64,000 nucleotides of DNA from JBBITI01 sp963735055 (GTDB lineage Bacteria > Chloroflexota > Dehalococcoidia > Dehalococcoidales > UBA2162): the NCBI GenBank assembly GCA_963735055.1, contig CAVTJN010000004.1, positions 434,001 to 498,000 on the forward strand, given 5' to 3'. Each line of letters starts with the position of its first letter. Position 1 is the first letter of the stretch. The notes under the pieces were generated by a model. The model was given only the letters and a program-made list of their open reading frames with translations, did not search any database and was not told where the DNA came from. The position numbers and the translations under genes are program-made. Shown here piece by piece: positions 60,885-64,000 of this stretch.

Positions 60885-62018
60885 GTGCTGAATACCATCA
60901 AAGGCATACCAAGGGGATCGATGATTTCACTTGTTGATCTCGGCTGGGACGACCGGTTCCAGCAGGCCTTCGACCTGCTGGAGTTACACGGTTCAGTGCC
61001 GGGGCGTGTGGTCTCAGAGCAGAGAGGTTCCTACCAAGTGCTGACCGACCGGGGCCAGCTTCAGGCCGAGATATCGGGCAAATTCCGAAATCAGGCAGAA
61101 GCCGGCGACCGCTTCCCTGCAGTAGGCGACTGGGTGGTCATTGGTCCCGTGCCAGGAGAGCCGAAGGGCATCGTCCATGGGCTGTTGCCTGAGCGCAGCC
61201 GTTTCTCCCGGCAGGTCTCCGGGGGGCGGCAGCGGTTATCGGGCGGCAGGACACAGGAACAGGTAGTCGCTTCGAATGTGGATACGGTCTTCATCGTCGG
61301 CGCCATGGACGGCGGTAGGAGCGCAAATATCCGCCGGATCGAACGTTACCTGACCCTTGCGTGGAACAGCGGCGCGACCCCCGTCATTTTGCTGAACAAG
61401 GCCGACCTGTGCGCCGACGTCGCCGGCTTCATGCGGAGTGTGGAGTCGGTCGCCGCGGGTTTGTACGTACACGCCGTCAGTGCCAAAGAGAAGACCGGGC
61501 TGGAGGCGCTGAAGAGCTATCTGCAACCGGGGAAAACGATCGCGTTCTTGGGCTCGTCCGGAGCAGGGAAGTCCGCCCTTATCAACGCCTTGCTGGGGGA
61601 GGAGAGACTGAAGGTCGGCGAAGTCCGCGAACGCGACCACACCGGCAGACACACCACCACGACCCGTGAACTGATTCTCATGCCCGGAGGCGCCATGGTT
61701 ATCGACACTCCCGGCATGAGGGAGATCCAGATGTGGGCAGGCGAGGATGACCTGGTCAATACATTTGAAGATATCGACGGTCTGGCCCGCCAATGCCGGT
61801 TCAAGGACTGCCGGCACGAATCTGAGCCGGGTTGTGCGGTCAAGGCAGCCATCGAACGGGGAGACCTCGACCGAAAGAGGTTCGACAGCTGCAGGCGACT
61901 CCAAAAGGAGGTCCGCTACCACGAGGCGAGAGAGGCGGGGAGCGTGCGGCTTGAGGAGAAGCTGCGGTGGAAGAAGATCGCGAAGTCACAAAAAGCCTTC
62001 AAGGAGGAAAGACCGTGA
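60885..62018 (+). CDS. rsgA: Small-subunit ribosome biogenesis GTPase RsgA
   Basis: A 377-residue circularly permuted GTPase that checks 30S maturation. The N-terminal OB domain spans ~20-110. GTPase motifs come in permuted order: NKAD (G4) near 170, GSSGAGKS (G1) near 225, the TTTTREL switch, and DTPGM (G3) near 275. The C-terminal zinc module is CRFKDCRHESEPGC. The GTG 60885 start has GAGGAG just upstream; ATG 60921 is an in-frame alternative closer to typical length. It overlaps the next small ORF by 4 nt (GTGA). Confidence 0.94.
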   Translation: MLNTIKGIPRGSMISLVDLGWDDRFQQAFDLLELHGSVPGRVVSEQRGSYQVLTDRGQLQAEISGKFRNQAEAGDRFPAVGDWVVIGPVPGEPKGIVHGLLPERSRFSRQVSGGRQRLSGGRTQEQVVASNVDTVFIVGAMDGGRSANIRRIERYLTLAWNSGATPVILLNKADLCADVAGFMRSVESVAAGLYVHAVSAKEKTGLEALKSYLQPGKTIAFLGSSGAGKSALINALLGEERLKVGEVRERDHTGRHTTTTRELILMPGGAMVIDTPGMREIQMWAGEDDLVNTFEDIDGLARQCRFKDCRHESEPGCAVKAAIERGDLDRKRFDSCRRLQKEVRYHEAREAGSVRLEEKLRWKKIAKSQKAFKEERP

Positions 62019-62143
62019 CCCAAGATCGGAATGAGACAATGATGCCTGAACTATACGATCGACTCTCATCGGAGTTCCATGACTATAAGCTGCCGGATGA
62101 GATGGTATTCGTGGTAAAGAAAGGGCAAAACGGAGGCAAATAG
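62015..62143 (+). CDS. 42-residue conserved-looking small ORF between rsgA and a methyltransferase
   Basis: GTG 62015 overlaps the rsgA stop, with a full AAGGAGG at 62000-62006. The product contains LYDRLSSEFHDYKLPDEMVF followed by VVKKGQNGGK, which resembles the very C-terminus of small SAM methyltransferases. Possibly it is the tail of a lost methyltransferase that still keeps a strong start. The next gene begins 1 nt after its stop. Confidence 0.5.
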   Translation: MTQDRNETMMPELYDRLSSEFHDYKLPDEMVFVVKKGQNGGK

Positions 62144-62144
62144 T

Positions 62145-62912
62145 ATGGACTTCCTTGATCTGATGAGCATCTCGCACCGGTACATGGAAATCCTCAACCC
62201 CTCCACTCCGGACAAGATCATCAGAATGGGAAAGATGCTGGGCATGAAGGAGGGCAGTCGCATGGTCGACTTTGGTTCCGGTTGCGCTGAACCGCTGGCG
62301 CTCTGGGCCGAAGAGTTCGGCATCAGCGGCGTCGGCATCGACATTTCCAAAGGCTTCTGTGAGCGGGCCGTTGGGAAGCTGGCGGCCAGAGGACTATCGG
62401 ACCGGATCCAAATCGTCTGCTGCCGGGGTACCGACTATGCATTTGAGCAGGGGACTTTCGATGTTGCCACCTGCATCGGGGCGACGTTCGTTTTTGGCGG
62501 CTATCGGCAGACAATCCAGGCGATGAGACGCGCCATTGGTCCCCGTGGACGACTGGGAATAGGCGAGGTCCACTGGCTCAGCGACACCGTCCCGCCGGAA
62601 TACGCCCAGAAGGAGACGACGTGCCATACCGAGCGGGAACTCCTGCAAATGACTCGCAAGGAAGGGTTCGAACTCGAGTATGTGATCAGGGCGAGCCATG
62701 ACGACTGGGACCGCTATTTGTCGGACAACTGGTATAGCCTGGTGCGGTGGCTGGAAGAGAATCCGGACCATCCAGACCGAGGCCAGGTGTACCAGCGCTT
62801 GCGCACTACTCAGGACGACTACGCCCAGTTTCAACGGCAGTACTTGGGATGGGCGATGTACGTCCTGGCTCCCGGTGAGCCGACGACGCCAGGCCGAGGA
62901 GGTGTTGCATGA
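62145..62912 (+). CDS. Class I SAM-dependent methyltransferase
   Basis: A 255-residue methyltransferase. SAM motif I is MVDFGSGCAEPLA (D-x-G-x-G, residues ~41-45), followed by GVGIDISKGF (motif II acidic residue) and DVATCIGATFVFGG. The substrate is unknown. It starts at ATG 62145 with GGAGG upstream and overlaps the adenosine deaminase gene by 4 nt (ATGA), so the product may act with a purine or SAM-recycling step (inference). Confidence 0.85.
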   Translation: MDFLDLMSISHRYMEILNPSTPDKIIRMGKMLGMKEGSRMVDFGSGCAEPLALWAEEFGISGVGIDISKGFCERAVGKLAARGLSDRIQIVCCRGTDYAFEQGTFDVATCIGATFVFGGYRQTIQAMRRAIGPRGRLGIGEVHWLSDTVPPEYAQKETTCHTERELLQMTRKEGFELEYVIRASHDDWDRYLSDNWYSLVRWLEENPDHPDRGQVYQRLRTTQDDYAQFQRQYLGWAMYVLAPGEPTTPGRGGVA

Positions 62913-63919
62913 CTGAAACTGCAACCCGTTCGTGGTTTGAACGAGTCCCGAAAGTCGAGCTGCACGTGCATCTTGAAGGGGCGATCCCGGACGACGCGCT
63001 TTGGGAGTTGGTCCGGAAATACGGCGGAGAGCGATCCATAGCAAGTCTTCAAGCCCTCAAGGAAAGGTTCCAGTTCCGCGATTTCGCGCATTTCATTGAA
63101 ACGTGGGGCTGGAAGAACCAGTTCTTACGGGAATATGAGGACTTCGCCTTCATCGCTGAGGCCGTGGCCCGCGACCTGGTGCGCCAGAACATCCGTTACG
63201 CCGAAGTCTTCTACACGCCGTCGGACTTCTTCCGGAAGGGGCTCAGCACCCAAAGGCTGACAGAGGCAATCCGTACCGGTCTTTCGCGCGTGCCCGCCAT
63301 CGAGATGGCGCTAGTCGCCGACATGTGCCGCAATTACGGTCCCAAGAATGCAGACAGGGTCCTTCGTGAGGTCAACGAGGTAAAGGACCTGGGGGTGATC
63401 GGCATAACCATCGGGGGCTCCGAGCAGACCTATCCTCCCGAGCCGTTCGCGGGAGCTTATGCAGAAGCCAGGCGCCTGGGGTTTCGAACCAGCGCCCATG
63501 CCGGCGAAGCCGCGGGACCGGCGAGCATCTGGGGAGTCATCAACAGTCTCAAGGTAGACAGAATCGGGCATGGAACGCGGGCCCAGGAAGATGAATCCCT
63601 GGTCGATTACCTCGCCGAACACCGAATTCCTGTCGAGATATGCCTGATATCCAACGTGAAGACCAAGGTAGTCGAGTCAATTGGGACACACCCGGTGCGG
63701 CGCTATTTTGAGCGAGGGGTGCTCATTTCGATCAACACCGACGATCCGAAAATGTTCGGCAATTCGTTGGCCGAAGAATACAGGGCACTTGAAACAGAGT
63801 TAGGCTTTCGCCGAGAGGAGATACGGAAGATAATCCTCCAGGGTATTGAGTCATCCTGGCTAACAGAAACCGAGAAACGAGAACTAGTGCGCACATTTCA
63901 CAGTGACCCTGGCTGGTAG
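62909..63919 (+). CDS. add: Adenosine deaminase-family amidohydrolase
   Basis: A 336-residue metal-dependent deaminase of the adenosine/adenine deaminase group. Zinc ligands His19 and His21 (HVHLEG), the HAGE motif (SAHAGEAAGP, with catalytic Glu), RIGHGTRAQED, and SINTDDPKMFG with the catalytic Asp pair are all present. It would convert adenosine to inosine; adenine or methylthioadenosine are alternative substrates. The coupling to a SAM methyltransferase fits removal of adenosine formed from S-adenosylhomocysteine (inference). The 81 nt after the stop show no further gene. Confidence 0.9.
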   Translation: MTETATRSWFERVPKVELHVHLEGAIPDDALWELVRKYGGERSIASLQALKERFQFRDFAHFIETWGWKNQFLREYEDFAFIAEAVARDLVRQNIRYAEVFYTPSDFFRKGLSTQRLTEAIRTGLSRVPAIEMALVADMCRNYGPKNADRVLREVNEVKDLGVIGITIGGSEQTYPPEPFAGAYAEARRLGFRTSAHAGEAAGPASIWGVINSLKVDRIGHGTRAQEDESLVDYLAEHRIPVEICLISNVKTKVVESIGTHPVRRYFERGVLISINTDDPKMFGNSLAEEYRALETELGFRREEIRKIILQGIESSWLTETEKRELVRTFHSDPGW

Positions 63920-64000
63920 ACGAGAACAGCTGAACAATTGTCCAAATTGTTGCCGCTCGGTGACTGCAAGAGCCCGTTGAGCCTGAGTCCGTTGTCTGAG

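Noticed and set aside
1..64000. tRNA, rRNA, CRISPR arrays and insertion sequences
   Set aside because: Scanning by eye for T-loop signatures, spaced direct repeats and transposase motifs found nothing convincing; a tool search would be needed to exclude them fully.

Overview
The window is about 60% GC and densely coded, with many four- to eight-base gene overlaps. It looks like a chromosomal segment of an uncultured Chloroflexota bacterium, most likely class Dehalococcoidia. This is inferred from rpoB-rpoC standing without rplJ/rplL in front, an archaeal-type AglB/STT3 oligosaccharyltransferase, an archaeal-style winged-helix regulator, a TrpB2-type tryptophan synthase, tRNA-sensing T-boxes, and a fused rpsF-ssb-rpsR-rpmH-rnpA-yidD-yidC-jag locus. 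No rRNA, tRNA, insertion sequence, prophage or CRISPR array was seen.

Layout. 1-11.7 kb (+): an amidohydrolase fragment, thpR, a zinc-ribbon protein, comF, coaE, rpoBC and ruvB. 11.7-17.1 kb (-): xerD, a small membrane protein, a SpoIIM-like protein, uvrA and an HD-domain protein. 17.3-21.4 kb (-): a thioester alpha-2-macroglobulin lipoprotein. 21.6-29.0 kb (+): a P-type Ca-type ATPase, oadG-like and oadB-like sodium pump subunits, a GH13 enzyme, a candidate small RNA, a tiny basic protein and an MFS transporter. 29.2-33.0 kb (+): lysine 2,3-aminomutase, two ATP-grasp ligases and a GNAT acetyltransferase, the best candidate for an undescribed pathway. 33.1-39.6 kb: T-box-ileS (+), htrA (-) and T-box-trpB (-). 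39.7-48.2 kb (+): two small regulator-like genes, an isoprenylcysteine-type methyltransferase, a GH3-like enzyme, a GGDEF/HD-GYP sensor, PPi-type phosphofructokinase and class II aldolase.

48.2-56.6 kb (-): a Hint-domain lipoprotein, then the ribosomal protein / RNase P / membrane insertion operon (rpsF, ssb, rpsR, rpmH, rnpA, yidD, a PQQ-propeller lipoprotein, yidC, jag), and stt3. 56.7-64 kb (+): a looser accessory region with a methyltransferase remnant, a UroD-family protein, a serine hydrolase, an orphan leader-peptide/terminator unit, rsgA, a 42-residue ORF, a SAM methyltransferase and an adenosine deaminase.

Promoters resembling the sigma-70 consensus are unusually easy to read here. 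Many are extended -10 elements (TGnTATAAT), which often decide start sites. The most interesting points are the aminomutase/ATP-grasp operon, an IleRS with a swapped GIHH signature, a roughly 67-nt candidate sRNA with two competing hairpins, an orphan Ile/Val-rich leader peptide followed by two terminators, the bacterial AglB, and a 113-nt out-of-frame yidC/jag overlap. All family assignments come from reading motifs by eye; no database search was run.
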